DNA of 64,000 nt from Avena insularis (GCA_023614405.1 CM042691.1:178594927-178658926), one strand, 5' to 3'; shown: positions 34,901-46,435, counted from the stretch's first letter. Made by a program: numbers and translations. The notes: a model not told the origin generated them from the sequence alone.

Positions 34901-35943
34901 GAACGGGGATATCTGGCGGTCTCCTGGGTTGGTGGCGATCATGTATGCACGCGGCGAGGGCGGCGCGCTGTCTGTGGGCATTGGTCGAGCGTGGCGCTCT
35001 GGCGCATGCTCGGCATGGTTGCTGGCGAGCTAGGCGCGGTCCGTGCGTGTGGTCCAGGGTTTGGCAACGCTCGCGGCTGGGACAGGGAGTGGCGGTGGAC
35101 GGTGGGTTGCCTCCCAGACAAGGTTGGCACGGCTAAATCTCCTTCTAGCTTGCTGTCTCCACTGGGGTGGCATGGTGAGCTTCGGCTGTTCACCATTGAT
35201 GTCATTGCCCAGCTTACAGTGAGGCTAGTGCTTGGTTTAACTTGCTAGATGATCTACTGGGATGGTTGTGAGCTAGAGAGGGTACAAGTTAGGCTTCAAT
35301 CACTGCTCACAATAGTGTTTAAGATTTTGATGATTTGTGTCTGCAAAGTGTTTGATGAAATGGCCGCAAGAATTCAAGTTTTGAATTTTTAAAAGATTTT
35401 TGGTGGGTGTGCTAGGTTGGTGCTGGTGAGTCTGCAGATGCTTGGGTTTTTAAAGTTGATCTTGTTTGAGTGGTTTTTGAAAAAGTGGGATCTTCTCATA
35501 TGATAAAGATTCAATTTTGAACTGTCATTTAAACTATGCATTTGAAAGTTTCTGGATGATCACAAAGTGGGCCTTGATACTTTGTTATGAGTACAATTAA
35601 GGGGTGCAAAGATCCAAACCAGTTTCTGTTAAGTTCTGAAAGTTTGGGACAGCCAAAGTAGGCATGGGAGTTAAATTGGTCAAAATGACCATTCCCTTAT
35701 TTTATTTGTTTTGATTTATTTGTCTTTAGTAAAAGTTTGGGAAATGTTTAGATGATGTTTATTTCACCTAAGAATCCATTTACAAGCAAAGAAACACACA
35801 AACAAGGTGGTTCAAAAGAAATCAAAATTGGAAATCATACACACATGCATGCTTTCATTTTTTTATTTAGAAAAGTTTTTGTTAACCCTAAATTTGATGC
35901 TTAGAGTTTGATGATCCAAGTTTAGTATTTTTGGGATGTTACA
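31988..35943 (-). mobile_element. Gypsy-type solo LTR (3,956 bp)
   Basis: It is flanked by GTAAA (31983-31987 and 35944-35948). On the minus strand it runs TGTAACATCCCAAAAATACT to CCGGGTGTTGACA. No PBS, PPT or pol lies inside. A GC-rich block (34200-35260) sits in the U3/R region. A strong inverted repeat lies near the U5 side at 32334-32352. Short ORFs on both strands do not resemble proteins. It is the youngest layer in this branch of the nest. Confidence 0.9.
32334..32352. repeat. LTR hairpin GAGTACT-CTTTA-AGTACTC
   Basis: A perfect 7-bp inverted repeat with a 5-nt loop. Related GAGTA..TACTC hairpins occur in the other giant LTR (near 24096) and in degraded form near 664-678. Confidence 0.85.
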
Positions 35944-36664
35944 GTAAAGTTCACAAACTCTCGAGAGTATTGCAATCTGATCTATCAGCCGAGTTCAAGG
36001 AAAAGAGCACTTGTGCATCTGAAGGATGGAGCCTCTGAAGGATCTTCCTCTCTCTTTCAAAACTTAAAGATTTCTAAAAACCCAAGGCGTGAGTCATATC
36101 GCTATTGGGAGGGTTTTGGGAACTTGGTGAGTAATATCCAAGTGTTAGGTTGTTTGGGCACTTGGTGAGTAATATCCTCGTGTGCCATTTGACCATATAT
36201 TTCTTAAACAAAATTTTACAAAGTAGGGAAATCTTCTCTTCTTCTCCATACTTAAGAAAACTAGCTTTGAGCAAATAAACTCCACAGCCTAAACTAGCCT
36301 TGCATGTAGAGTTAGTCCTTTCTTTCCTTGGTGTAATTTTCCAATACATTCAAAGTATTGACCCAACTTGTTGGCTACACGTCTTATGTGCAGAATCCGA
36401 AGATTGAAAGCTGTGTAGGGATCGCGAGTCTACACTCGACAAACCTAGGGCGTTGATGGACTCAAGCTGATTTATGTTTCCGCTGTTATTTGAGCTCGCT
36501 TAATGCTAAGCAAATTTGTAATAAATTCATACTCTCGATTCTCCGTGTAATAAAGACTTTGTGTTTTACATGATATCCAATGACTGTGAGTGCTAGCTAT
36601 TGATCCAGGGACTAGCATGTAAATCACAGGGACTTAGGATCTTTATTGATCCAAGGTCACTACA

Positions 36665-36792
36665 GATGGTATCAGAGCACATCGTTGCCTATAGGACGTG
36701 ACCCTAGGATTGGAACCACCTTTAACTTATGTGCCTTGCTTTTCTACTAAGTTATTTTCCACACTTCTAGTACCTGCTTTCCTCTACTTGTT
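36665..36792 (+). repeat. internal stub 3 with PBS
   Basis: GA then TGGTATCAGAGCACATCG. It ends at the same breakpoint before the next LTR start. Confidence 0.88.
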
Positions 36793-37937
36793 TGTAGCAC
36801 CCCGAGAAAATCCACTACTAGAAAATCGCGCGTTAAATAATACTTTGTGCATCATCATGACAACATGCATCTTTTAACCTAAACCTATTTCCCTAAAATC
36901 CCCTTTTGTTTTCTATATTAATCCTCTCCCTCTTATTTCAAATCAAAACACCAATGTTTCCGGATATCTCTATTTGTCTAAAAAAACGATTTATAAAAGA
37001 CTTTTAAAATAAAATATAAAAAACCTAAAATATTTTATCGGGGAAGGCAGCCGCAGGCCAGGCCCAAAAGCTCAGCCCCCAGCCACCTATCACCCCTCTA
37101 TTCCTAAACCCTAAAACATCTAACCCTAGCTCTACCTGCTCCCCAACTATTTCCACCCGCCGCCGCCAGCACTCAGCGACTCCACCCGAACCCCTCACCC
37201 CGCTTGACCCGCACGCTCCCTGGCCCGTACCCAACACAACTCACACACACATCAGGATCCACCCCACCCGCGACAACAGTGTCGCGTCCACCCACACACG
37301 GGAACACGCTCGCAAACCCACCCTAGGCCCCGATCCCCACGAACCATCCCGCAATCCCCTTTCACCCCTGGCCCATCCCGCATCTCCCGACCCCATCGCC
37401 GCTCCCCAACTCGCCCTCCTGCCTGCGCGACCAGCGCCTGCCGCCGCCCAGGAGTCCCCGCCTCCAGCCGACACCCTCTCTCTCCTCGCGCCTCCTCCCA
37501 GCGACCGCATCCCCCGGCCTCGTCCCCATTGCCCCTTGAGCCGCCGCCGTCCCGGCTCTCCTGTACCCGCGTCGCCTCTCCTCGATGCCATCGAGCCATG
37601 TCTTCTGCTGCCAGGTTCCTCGCCGGCCTTTCCCAAGCCTGCAGCAGCTGCTACCCGTAGGAGCTCTCTCTGGCTACGCTTCCTCACCTCATCGCCGCCG
37701 GCAGAGGCCCCTCTCCCCGACTCCTGACCGCCACCTTGCCAGGCGTCGCCCATCGACCCCGCGCCGGCCTCGCGTCATCCTCCTGTCCTGCATCCCGAGC
37801 CACCACCGCCCTCCGCGTCAGTCGGCCTCCACCTGCCTCGCTGTCATGCTCGCCGGTAGCCATTGGGATTCTCGTTGCGGCCTCTCTGCAGCGTCGTGCC
37901 ACCGCCGGCCTCCTCCCGTTGTCAAGCTCATTACCGT
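36793..37937 (+). repeat. LTR A3, truncated (type A U3 only)
   Basis: It starts TGTAGCACCCCGAG and follows A1/A2 through the GC-rich block, then breaks off at GCTCATTACCGTA, close to where the shared 3' module should start. Unrelated sequence follows at about 37938. Confidence 0.85.
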
Positions 37938-38640
37938 AGTGGCTGTTTTGCTGCCTGTCGCCCACTGCGTGCTCGCTTTCAGATGTCTCCTCTAGTATAC
38001 TGCAGAGCTACTAACGATGATTGAGTGGTGTTGTCAAGTATACGTCTGAACGAAGCTTCCCGATTCAACCTAAACGTGGTCCTCTGTAGTATGCTTTGTC
38101 GGCTGATCATGTCTACCCGGGCCTCTCGAGATCTTCTCGGAACAACACCGACACGTTGCCAACTTTTTTTTCGAAGGACGACCATGACAACAAATCCCAA
38201 TTAAACCTCAAGATCACCATCTGCAAGCAAGCCGAAAACCTCAAGGGCTCCTTCCAGGAACCATCAAGATCTTCATCACGGATCGACAAGGTCTCCTTCA
38301 TGGATCCTATGGCCGAGACTTCGAAGACCGAACCCGAACCCTCGGCGAACCCCAAGATCACCGATACCCGATGTGTGACCCCTTTTTTCCCGAGACCTTA
38401 TATTTTGTAATATATATAATATACTTGTTGCATATTAAATCATCCATGATTGCACTCATATTATATGGTTTGGGGGCTTTTGCCGATTCACCTAATAATT
38501 AATATGGAGACCATATGCGGGCTTTCTAGTCTAATATTGGTCCCATTTAAATTTGTGCATCGAACCAGTGACATATTTTGCCTTGATAAGACAACATTTA
38601 AATTGTGGGGTAGCTAGACAACATCAACCACCTAATTAAT
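37938..38640. other. unrelated segment joined to truncated LTR A3
   Basis: It has no match to the surrounding LTR families. A 104-codon ORF (38096-38410) is present without recognisable domains, followed by AT-rich sequence. It may be the 3' part of an unknown Gypsy element or old flank. I cannot assign it. Confidence 0.4.
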
Positions 38641-40747
38641 TGTCGAGACCCTGGTTTCGTTCAATATGGTCTATTGCACCACATTCCTGCCATGTCATAC
38701 ATCATACTTGCATCATGCCCGATCTTTTGCCGTAGTATTAAATAGTGTATCCGGTGTTTATTCTAGTGCTTTGCTTCTTCATGGATTAGGCCGATGAGTT
38801 GATGCGAGTGTCGACCCGATCTTTGGATGAACCTTTGGCAATGTTTCCAGGAGAGCATTCTCCCCCTTTCTACCTATTTTACATTTCTAGTCTTTACTTC
38901 CTTCTGTTGATCTATTGCTATCTGTGTTGCGATGCTATAGATTCCGTAACCCGTTATACTTCCCTGCAGCCCTTATATTGCCATGGACACATCCTATTAC
39001 CTGTTGTTTGGTAGATAGTCGGCCTTGCGAGTCGTAGTTGCTTGCGCATGTGATTTGTCGCGCAGTCGGTCTTCCACAGTTGTTGGAGTAATGCCGCATG
39101 TTTAATGTTGGAGATGATCATGGCTTTAATTACTTTTTAATAAATAAAATTGAAGTAGGTAAATAATGCAGAGGCACAGGTGGGCAATAGATGTTATTTG
39201 GTTTTTAACCGTCCACTTGTGTTCCGTAGGACCCCGAGTACTTGATACCTGTTCTTTGAATATTCGCACTATCCGCATGTGGGACCATGAATCCCCCTAG
39301 CCAGAGCTTGAGTCATACATTATTTATCGGGGCCACAAACTAGTTTGGGGCTTTATTACTATCCTGTACTTATGCCATGCTTTACTTCTTTATTTACGAT
39401 TGTGCGTGGAGCACCTGTACTGTTTTGGATCATGGCACGATTACGTGGTATCGACAAGCCTAGTCACACTTTCGGGTTCCCAGTCGTTTACAGTCGTTCT
39501 CGCAAACCTCTGGGTCTGTCTCGGAGCCGGCCAACTTCGTCGCTAGTAGCTTGGTGGGGTGGCCCCCTGAAATATTATATGAATCTTGCAATTGCTCTGT
39601 CGTGATGCCTCGTTGGGTTTTAATTTGGTTTTTCTCGAGGTTGATCGTGCGTGTGTTGCTATTTGTGCCCCCCTGCAGGGTAAAACTTTCTGAAATCCGT
39701 GTCCGCGGTTATGGACGACTTTGAGCATAGTATCTTGATCATAGACAACTATAATTAAAGTAGTTCTATAAATTTGACTTTATAGTGACTAGTAATCAGC
39801 TTCACTATAATGGAATGGCTAAATAAAAGTGCCAACAATTGCTGATTTGGGTTGTCACCTGTTACCATTGTATTTGTCTAGTAAGTATTGCAACTACAAC
39901 GGAATGGCTAAATAAAAGTACCAACAACTGCTGGGTTTTGGGATGCCTCATGCTCTATGTATCTAACTAGTAAGTACTATAACTACAACGGAATGGTTAT
40001 CTAAAACTGCCCACTGCTTATTATATCAGGATGACACATGCTATCTATATCTGACTAGTAATTGCCGCAACTATAACAGAATGAATAAAACTGCCAACAG
40101 TGTGAGTTCCTCGGCTGACTTCCTCGTTTGGTCTCGTGGGGGGGAATACCAGGATGAGTATGCTTGGTGGTAGTTTCAGGTTGGATCCGAATAGGTCTTT
40201 CTTATCCCTATCTGATAGCCGCCAGTTGTATTGAGTCTCTATAGGTTGTTTAGTGCATGCTGCTCTGTCGCTTCAGTCCACCATACCTATGTAGGCGAGG
40301 ACCGCCGAATTCTAGTCTCGCCGTGTACTGGCCTCAGTACTGACCGCTCTCTTTTTCCTTTGCCCTTTGTCGGCACCCCTTTTGTTTAAGCAGGTTTTGA
40401 GATCGACGTGGTTAGCAGTGTTACCCTTCCGGCTTGGCCTGGGCAGGGTTATGGACGCCATTGGTTATTCTTCAGGGCTCTTAGATCAATTTGCATCTTG
40501 TCTGTACTCGGACGTTGTATCGTTTTAAAGGTGATTTGGATCTTTATATTGTATATATGTATTCTTGGCTCTTTGAGTCATTGTTGTATATATCTGTTCT
40601 GTGGGTTCCATCGTGGACTATTGTGTAATGGTATTACTTCGTTTTCCACACGCACGAAAGTGCCTGGTGGGCACCTTTGAATCGTTTTTATGCGGGTTTA
40701 GCGGGAATCACTGAAACTTGCATAGGGCCGATTCTGAGGGTGTTACA
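38641..40747 (+). repeat. LTR of another Gypsy family
   Basis: The right end GGTGTTACA is fixed by the PBS that follows three bases later. The left end is placed at TGTCGAGACCCTGG, giving about 2.1 kb; this left limit is inferred from the TG..CA rule, not from a second copy. It contains four tandem 88-89 bp repeats. It is unrelated to LTR types A and B. Confidence 0.55.
39789..40105 (+). repeat. minisatellite, four 88-89 bp copies
   Basis: CTAGTAA..TGCAACTACAACGG-type units start at 39789, 39878, 39967 and 40055. Each contains a variant of GGAATGGCTAAATAAAAGT and ACTGCC/GTGCC. The last copy is incomplete. Confidence 0.8.
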
Positions 40748-40750
40748 GAG

Positions 40751-40762
40751 TGGTATCAGAGC
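40751..40762 (+). other. primer-binding site (tRNA-Met)
   Basis: TGGTATCAGAGC, three bases after GTGTTACA, exactly complementary to the initiator tRNA-Met 3' end. It marks the LTR/internal boundary of the 38641-40747 family. Confidence 0.9.
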
Positions 40763-41602
40763 TCAGCAGTTGCGATACCCCACTGGTCCAGCCTATAGGA
40801 TAACCTATCTAACGGACATTGTAGAGTGTCAAAACTATTTTGAAAAATTGGTTGGATAGATCTGATTACGTCTGCTTTTACTTCTTACCCCTCTGCTATT
40901 CTCCTTGTATCTCGACGTGTTTTGAATCTGCTTTCTTATCTTTTCTTCGAGTCCAGGATTTCTTGTGGTTGGGTTTCCATCGTATCTTCAGGGTCTCGCG
41001 TCCTTCCTCTTGTAACGGTTTTGCTACATTCGGCCTTCATGCTATCCGAGGAAATTCCCTCTATTGTACCTTTTCAGTGGACCAAATTCACTAATTTTTT
41101 TCTTTCTATCCTCCGGTGTTTTCCGAAACGACGAAGTCATCTACATCATATCTGATGAGAATCTCCATCCCTCATTTGTTTCCGTACATCAAGTTTCAAG
41201 ATCTTCAGTCTGAATTCTGAGAGTTGGTTGCATAATTATCCTATTCATGTGCAGAGTAATGCTTTGGGTGCGCGATGGACTGATCACCATCCGACTACTC
41301 TTAGAATTCGCTCTTGTGCTTTGAATCGGTGGATCAAGCAATTTTACTCATTTCACAGAAGTTAGAGGTGGCCTTACCTTTTGAGACCTCTACCTTCGTC
41401 CTTTGTTTTCTGGAGTGTTCATGCAACGAACTTGAGCAACACCCCTTGTTGGTGGTGTCGCCGATTTCAAGGTAGAACAAGAATCCTTGTTAGTGGTGTC
41501 GCGAGGATCTATGTGAAGCTATGAGATTCAGATCGTCGGACTTCTTCCCCGTATCATGAAGCGGATCTCGAGGGCGAGATCCATTGTTAGTAGTGTCGAA
41601 TT
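40763..41602 (+). other. internal remnant of the foreign Gypsy element
   Basis: It is leader-like sequence with no recognisable gag. Near its end a GATCTCGAGGGCGAGATCC segment resembles the post-chromodomain end of Del/Tekay pol. The sequence CCTTGTTAGTGGTGTCG occurs three times in variant form (41444, 41485, 41581), the last copy touching LTR A4. Most of the internal region is missing. Confidence 0.5.
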
Positions 41603-43488
41603 GTAGCACCCCGGGAAAATCCACTACTAGAAAATCGCGTGTTAAATAATACTTTGTGCATCATCATGAAAACATGCATCTTTTAACCTAAACCTATTTC
41701 CCTAAAAGCCCCATTTGTTTTCTATATTAATCCTCTCCCTCTTATTTCAAATCAAAACACCAGTGTTTCCGGATATCTCTGTTTGTCTAAAAAAAGATTT
41801 ATAAAAGACTTCTATAATAAAATATAAAAAACCTAAAATATTTTATCGGGGAAGGCAGCCGCAGGCCAGGCCCAAAAGCTCAGCCTGCAGCCACCTATCA
41901 CCCCTCTATTCCTAAACCCTAAAACATCTAACCCTAACCCTAGCTCTACCTGCTCCCCAACTATTTCCACCCGCCGCCGCCAGCACTCAGCGACTCGTCC
42001 CCATCACCCCTCGAGCCGCCGCCGTCGCGGCTCTCCTGTGCCCACGTCGCCTCTCCTCGACGCCATCATCGAGCCACATTGCGGGTTCCCCCCGGCCTTC
42101 CCCAAGCCCGCAGGAGCTCTCTCTAGTTGCGCTTCCTCACCTCGCTGCCGTCGGCAGAGGCCCCTCTCCCCGACGCCCGACCACCACCTCGCCAGGCGTC
42201 TCCCGTCGACCCTGCTCCGGCCTCGCATCCAACTCCTGTCCTGCATCCCGAGCAACCGCCGCCCTCCGCGTCAGTCGGGCTCCACCTGCCTCGCCGTCAT
42301 GATCGCCGGTAGCCATCGGGCTTCTCGCTGCGGCCTCTCTGCAGCATCGTGCCACCGCCGGCCTCCTCCCGTTGCCAAGCTCATTCCCGTACCGTTGGTG
42401 GGTTCGAAAGACAATGAATTTTTCTAAGTATAAAGGCTCTCATGAGCAAACTTTTCTTCTCAAATCCACTTAAAAATAAAACTAAGTTCTCTTCTGGGCG
42501 GAATGGTTGTCGGGACAACGAGTGAGATTTTGGTGGAGGACAGACGCCCAGGAATCAAAGAAGTCTTCCATGTTTCAGAATTCAGAAGCTTCCAGTGCAA
42601 CCACAATAAATATGGGCTCTGTCTTGGCCTAGTACTTAGTGGGAAACCTCACCTGGGTACCAACATTTGGAGGTTCTTGGCACGGTTGGATCCATAAGGT
42701 AGAGGGGCTACTAAGGGAAAGCCTCGCCATGGTCTTGTTTGTAAAAGGACTTGATCATGGATTGTGGGTAAAGTGCACAAACTCTCGAGAGTATTGCAAT
42801 CTGATCGATCAGTCGAGTTCATGGAAAAGAACACTTGTGCATCTGAAGGATGGAGCCTCTGAAGGATCTTCCTCTCTCTTTCAAAACTTAAAGATTTCTA
42901 AAAACCCAAGGCGTGAGTCATATCGCTATTGGGAGGGTTTTGGGAACTTGGTGAGTAATATCCAAGTGTTAGGTTGTTTGGGCACTTGGTGAGTAATATC
43001 CTCGTGTGCCATTTGACCATATATTGCTTAAACAAAAGTTTACAAAGTAGGGAAATCTTCTCTTCTTCTCCATACTTAAGAAAACTAGCTTTGAGCAAAT
43101 AAACTCCACAGCCTAAACTAGCCTTGCATGTAGAGTTATTCCTTTCTTTCCTTGGTGTAATTTTCCAATACATTCAAAGTATTGACCCAACTTGTTGGTT
43201 GCACGTCTTATGTGCAGAATCCGAAGATTGAAAGGTGCGTAGGGATCGCGAGTCTACACTCGACAAGCCTGGGGCATTGATGGACTCAAGCTGCTTCATG
43301 TTTCCGCTGTTATTTGAGCTAGCTTAATGCTAAGAAAATTTGTAATAAATTCAGACTCTCGATTCTCCGTGTAATAAAGACTTTGTGTTTTACATGATAT
43401 TCATCGACTGTGAGTGCTAGCTATTGATCCAGGGACTAGCATGTAAATCACAGGGACTTAGGATCTTTATTGATCCAAGGTCACTACA
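41603..43488 (+). repeat. LTR A4, the 5' LTR of the coding body
   Basis: A 1,886-bp LTR from TGTAGCACCCCGGG to TCACTACA. It is shorter than A1/A2 because about 0.3 kb of the GC-rich block is deleted near 41996. It is the only type A LTR followed by a full internal region. Its left flank (CGAAT) is not repeated at 50394. Confidence 0.9.
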
Positions 43489-43490
43489 GA

Positions 43491-43508
43491 TGGTATCAGA
43501 TCACATCG
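43491..43508 (+). other. primer-binding site of the chromovirus body
   Basis: TGGTATCAGATCACATCG follows the LTR after two bases. One change (AGATC for AGAGC) differs from the stub copies. Confidence 0.9.
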
Positions 43509-43649
43509 TTGCCTGTAGGACGTGACCCTAGGATTGGAACCACCTTTAACTTATGTGCCTTGCTTTTCTACTAAGTTATTTTCCGCACTTCTAGTACCTG
43601 CTTTCCTCTACTTGTTTAAGTATCTAATATTCACTCTTCTAACTTAAGG

Positions 43650-44540
43650 ATGACAAGCTTCCTCTACGACACCATCGCGGACATCGAGCCCCTTCGCTTT
43701 GGTGGATGCCTCATGGACCTTCTCACGCGTTTGGACCTTCCCCTGCCAACAATCTAGGGAAGCACAATGAAGAAACTCCACAAGGACGGCTGCTGGGGAG
43801 TCAAAGTCATCCAGCCAGGACAAGACTGAGGCAAGAACCCGGAGGAAGACATAGCAATCCACATTGTTAGCGACTCCAAGGAGAAGGCCCTTAGCATCAT
43901 CTTGCAGCAACTCATTGGTCGCCTATGTGGAAGCCATCATGAGGCTCTCCAAGGACACTACGGCGGCCTTTTTGGAAGATGAGATGAGGAAGGAATTCCC
44001 ATGGAGTTAACCTTTGAGGAAAGGACTTCTACCAAGCGCCAAAGGACCCAATATCAAGACTTGGAGTGCCACATCCATGACCTTGAAAAAGGTAGCTTCC
44101 TCGAGATGTTAAGGAATGATGAGCTATGCGCTCTCATCAAGGAGAAGGAGGAAATGATCAAGCAGCAGGAGGAGGCAATGAAGCTCCAAGAGATAAAGTT
44201 CCAGGACCAAGAGAAGAAGTTCGCTAACCAAGAGAAGAGGGTGATAAATAAAAACAAGAGGATTAGGGAACTCAAGCAGGAGATCGAGGGAACTGAAGTG
44301 CAAATCGAAGGCCTTTGCAAGATAATCAATGATGTGTGTGCTTCCAAGAGGGACTTGGCAAAGCAACTTGAAGCTGCAAAGAAGTCAAGTCTAGTGGAGG
44401 AACTACAAGGCGAGAAGGAGGGACTTCAGGAGCAGCTAGAAGCCACTACCAAGAAGCTGCAGGATGAGATAAAGAACATCCAAGAGAAGCTTGAAGCCAC
44501 CACAAAGGAGATGGAGTTGTACAAGACAAACCTAGAGTAG
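43650..44540 (+). pseudogene. orf0, coiled-coil protein upstream of gag (broken)
   Basis: It starts at ATG 43650 (MTSFLYDTIADIEPLRFGG), about 160 bp after the PBS. Stops and frame changes follow between 43752 and 43995. The 3' part (44001-44540, 179 codons open) is a long, charged coiled coil, with runs such as KQQEEAMKLQEIKFQDQEKK and repeated LEATTK. An ORF upstream of gag (orf0) is reported for related rice elements such as RIRE3/RIRE8. The role is unknown. It is not a gag, because a complete gag follows at 44795. Confidence 0.65.
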
Positions 44541-44794
44541 GAAGGCTACTCGTTCAAGGACGAGGAAGAGGAAGGCGTGGAAGATGTGTAGTAGTTGGAC
44601 CACCTTTAAATTATATAGTAGTACGTTATTCGCGATTGTAATAAATACCAAGACGTATTTGGTTTAGTCATACTTGGATGATTTCTGTGTGTTTGTGCTA
44701 TTGTGTCTTGTGTGCTTTGTGTGTTTTCATAAGGGTAGGAGTTTACTACTTAGTCTTTCTGTCTATTTCTTAACTTGTTTCACAAACCCCACAG

Positions 44795-44882
44795 ATGCCG
44801 CCAAGACGCGCGAACACCGAAATCCCTCCAGAGATTGCACAACTTCTGGACACTCAGAACCAGGTGATCCAACTGCTCACTC

Positions 44883-44956
<74 letters not shown>

Positions 44957-45865
44957 CGCGCCACCTCCGCCACCGCCACCTCCACCACCACCTCAACAGG
45001 ATCGCTTGACTCGGTTTTTGAGGTTGAACCCACCTACCTTCACTAGCAGCGCTGAACCAATCATCGCAGATGACTGGCTCCGTACAATTAACAAGAAGTT
45101 AGATACTGTACAAGATGTCGGAGCTGACAGGGTACGTTATGCCGCGCACCAGCTTGAAGGACTTGCTGCAGAATGGTGGGATAACTACCAAGTCACCCAC
45201 CTGGATATTGATGCTATCACTTGGGATCAGTTCGAGTTAGCTTTCCACATTCATCATGTGGCTGCTAGTGTCATGACTCTAAAAAGGCGCGAGTTTTGCG
45301 ACCTACAACAGCTGCATCGTTTTGTCACCGAGTATGGTGAGCTTTTCAACAAGCTAGCCCGTTATGCACCCGATGATGTTTCCACTGATGCCAAGAGGCA
45401 GGAGGAATTCTGAAGAGGACTCAATGATGAGATATCTATTCAGCTTGTGGCTCGGAAATTTGGCAACTTTCAGCAGCTCTTGGACAGAGCTATTGTGGTT
45501 GAATCCAAGAGGAAGAGCATAGAGAACCGCAAAAGGAAGTCTAGCCCTCACAAGCACTCTATCCTGTACCAGAATCAGCATACTTCCTCACCACCACCGT
45601 ATAATGGTAATGGCCACAACCATAACATTCACCACCATGGTGGTCACAAACACAATGGGCATAAGCACCGCAATGGGAATAGTAGCAACGGAAAGGACCT
45701 TAGTGAGGTGACATGCTTTAAGTGCAACAAGACATGACACTATGCAACTACTTGTCCCGAGAAAAAGAATGGGAATGGCAATGGCAATGGACACAACCAT
45801 GGCAATGGTAACGGGAAGAAGCCAAATCCGTTTGTCAAAGCCACGGTGAATCATGTCTCTATGTA
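44795..45865 (+). pseudogene. chromovirus gag (broken)
   Basis: It starts MPPRRANTEIPPEIAQLLD, followed by 25 CAA codons. At their end the frame changes into a proline run and the Gag core RLTRFLRLNPPTF, ADDWLRTINKKLD, HQLEGLAAEWWDNY and MTLKRREFCDL, typical of Del/Tekay. A stop lies near 45411. RNA-binding part: histidine/asparagine-rich GHNHNIHHHGGHKHNGH, then a CCHC knuckle at 45714-45757 in which a TGA replaces the usual Gly before His (CFKCNKT*HYATTCP). It would form the particle and package RNA. Confidence 0.9.
44882..44956 (+). repeat. (CAA)25 microsatellite in gag
   Basis: 25 uninterrupted CAA triplets encode polyglutamine in the gag frame. The frame change of gag lies at its 3' edge, consistent with slippage nearby. 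Confidence 0.95.
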
Positions 45866-45866
45866 A

Positions 45867-46435
45867 GATGCGTGTGATGCACCGGACTCCATAATTGGTA
45901 AGTTCAAGCTCAATTCCATTCCCGCGGTTGTTCTTTTTGATACTGGTGCATCGCATTCATTCATATCAAGGGTATTTGTGGATAGAGGCAAGATACCTAC
46001 GGAGACTATAAATTCCCCCCTAAGGGTAAGTTCTCCTGGAGGAGAAATAGTGGCAAACTCTGGTTGTCGGGGATTAGAACTAAGGATTGGGACACACATC
46101 TTTCCCACAAGTCTAGTAGTTCTGGAGTCACAAGGATTAGACATAATCTTGGGCATGAATTGGATGACCGAATATGAAGGAGTCATTGATTGTGCCAAAA
46201 GGACTGTCACGCTCACAACACCGAAAGGGAAGAGGATTCGTATCAAGTCAAATTTCGCACTTAAGGAAGTTATGGTGAACTCTCTTAAGGGGGTTAGCTT
46301 GGAAGATGTACCCATTGTGAAGGAATACCCGGATGTCTTTCCGGAAGAATTACCCGGGATGCCTCCCGACCGTGATATCGAGTTCCTCATTGACTTGATG
46401 CCAGGCACAGGGCTGATACTAAGAGACCATACAAT
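45867..46435 (+). pseudogene. chromovirus protease (broken)
   Basis: A retropepsin with the catalytic segment VVLFDTGASHSFIS at about 45929-45967 and GLDIILGMNWM near 46136. DVFPEELPGMPPDRDIEF marks the junction to RT. A frame change near 46408 separates it from RT. It would cleave the polyprotein. Confidence 0.88.

Larger units (their letters stand above)
30465..36664 (+). repeat. LTR A2 (type A), split by a solo LTR
   Basis: The net length is about 2,239 bp after removing 31988-35948, almost identical to A1. The interruption falls in the shared 3' module at GTAAA. It resumes with TTCACAAACTCTCGAGAG at 35949 and ends CACTACA. The long ORF at 30841-31644 is a GC-rich LTR artefact. Confidence 0.88.

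Noticed and set aside
34781..35248. 155-codon ORF in the solo LTR 31988-35943
   Set aside because: GC-rich LTR interior, antisense to the element, no recognisable domain and no sign of a host gene.
28098..37937. CRISPR-like array or satellite
   Set aside because: The repeating unit is an LTR plus stub of 2.4 kb with TG..CA ends and PBS, not short repeats with spacers.
40751..40762. possible tRNA gene at TGGTATCAGAGC sites
   Set aside because: Only the 12-18 nt complement of a tRNA 3' end is present, always just after an LTR. These are primer-binding sites.
44674..45009. ORF with a long threonine run
   Set aside because: It is an out-of-frame reading of the (CAA)25 microsatellite in gag.
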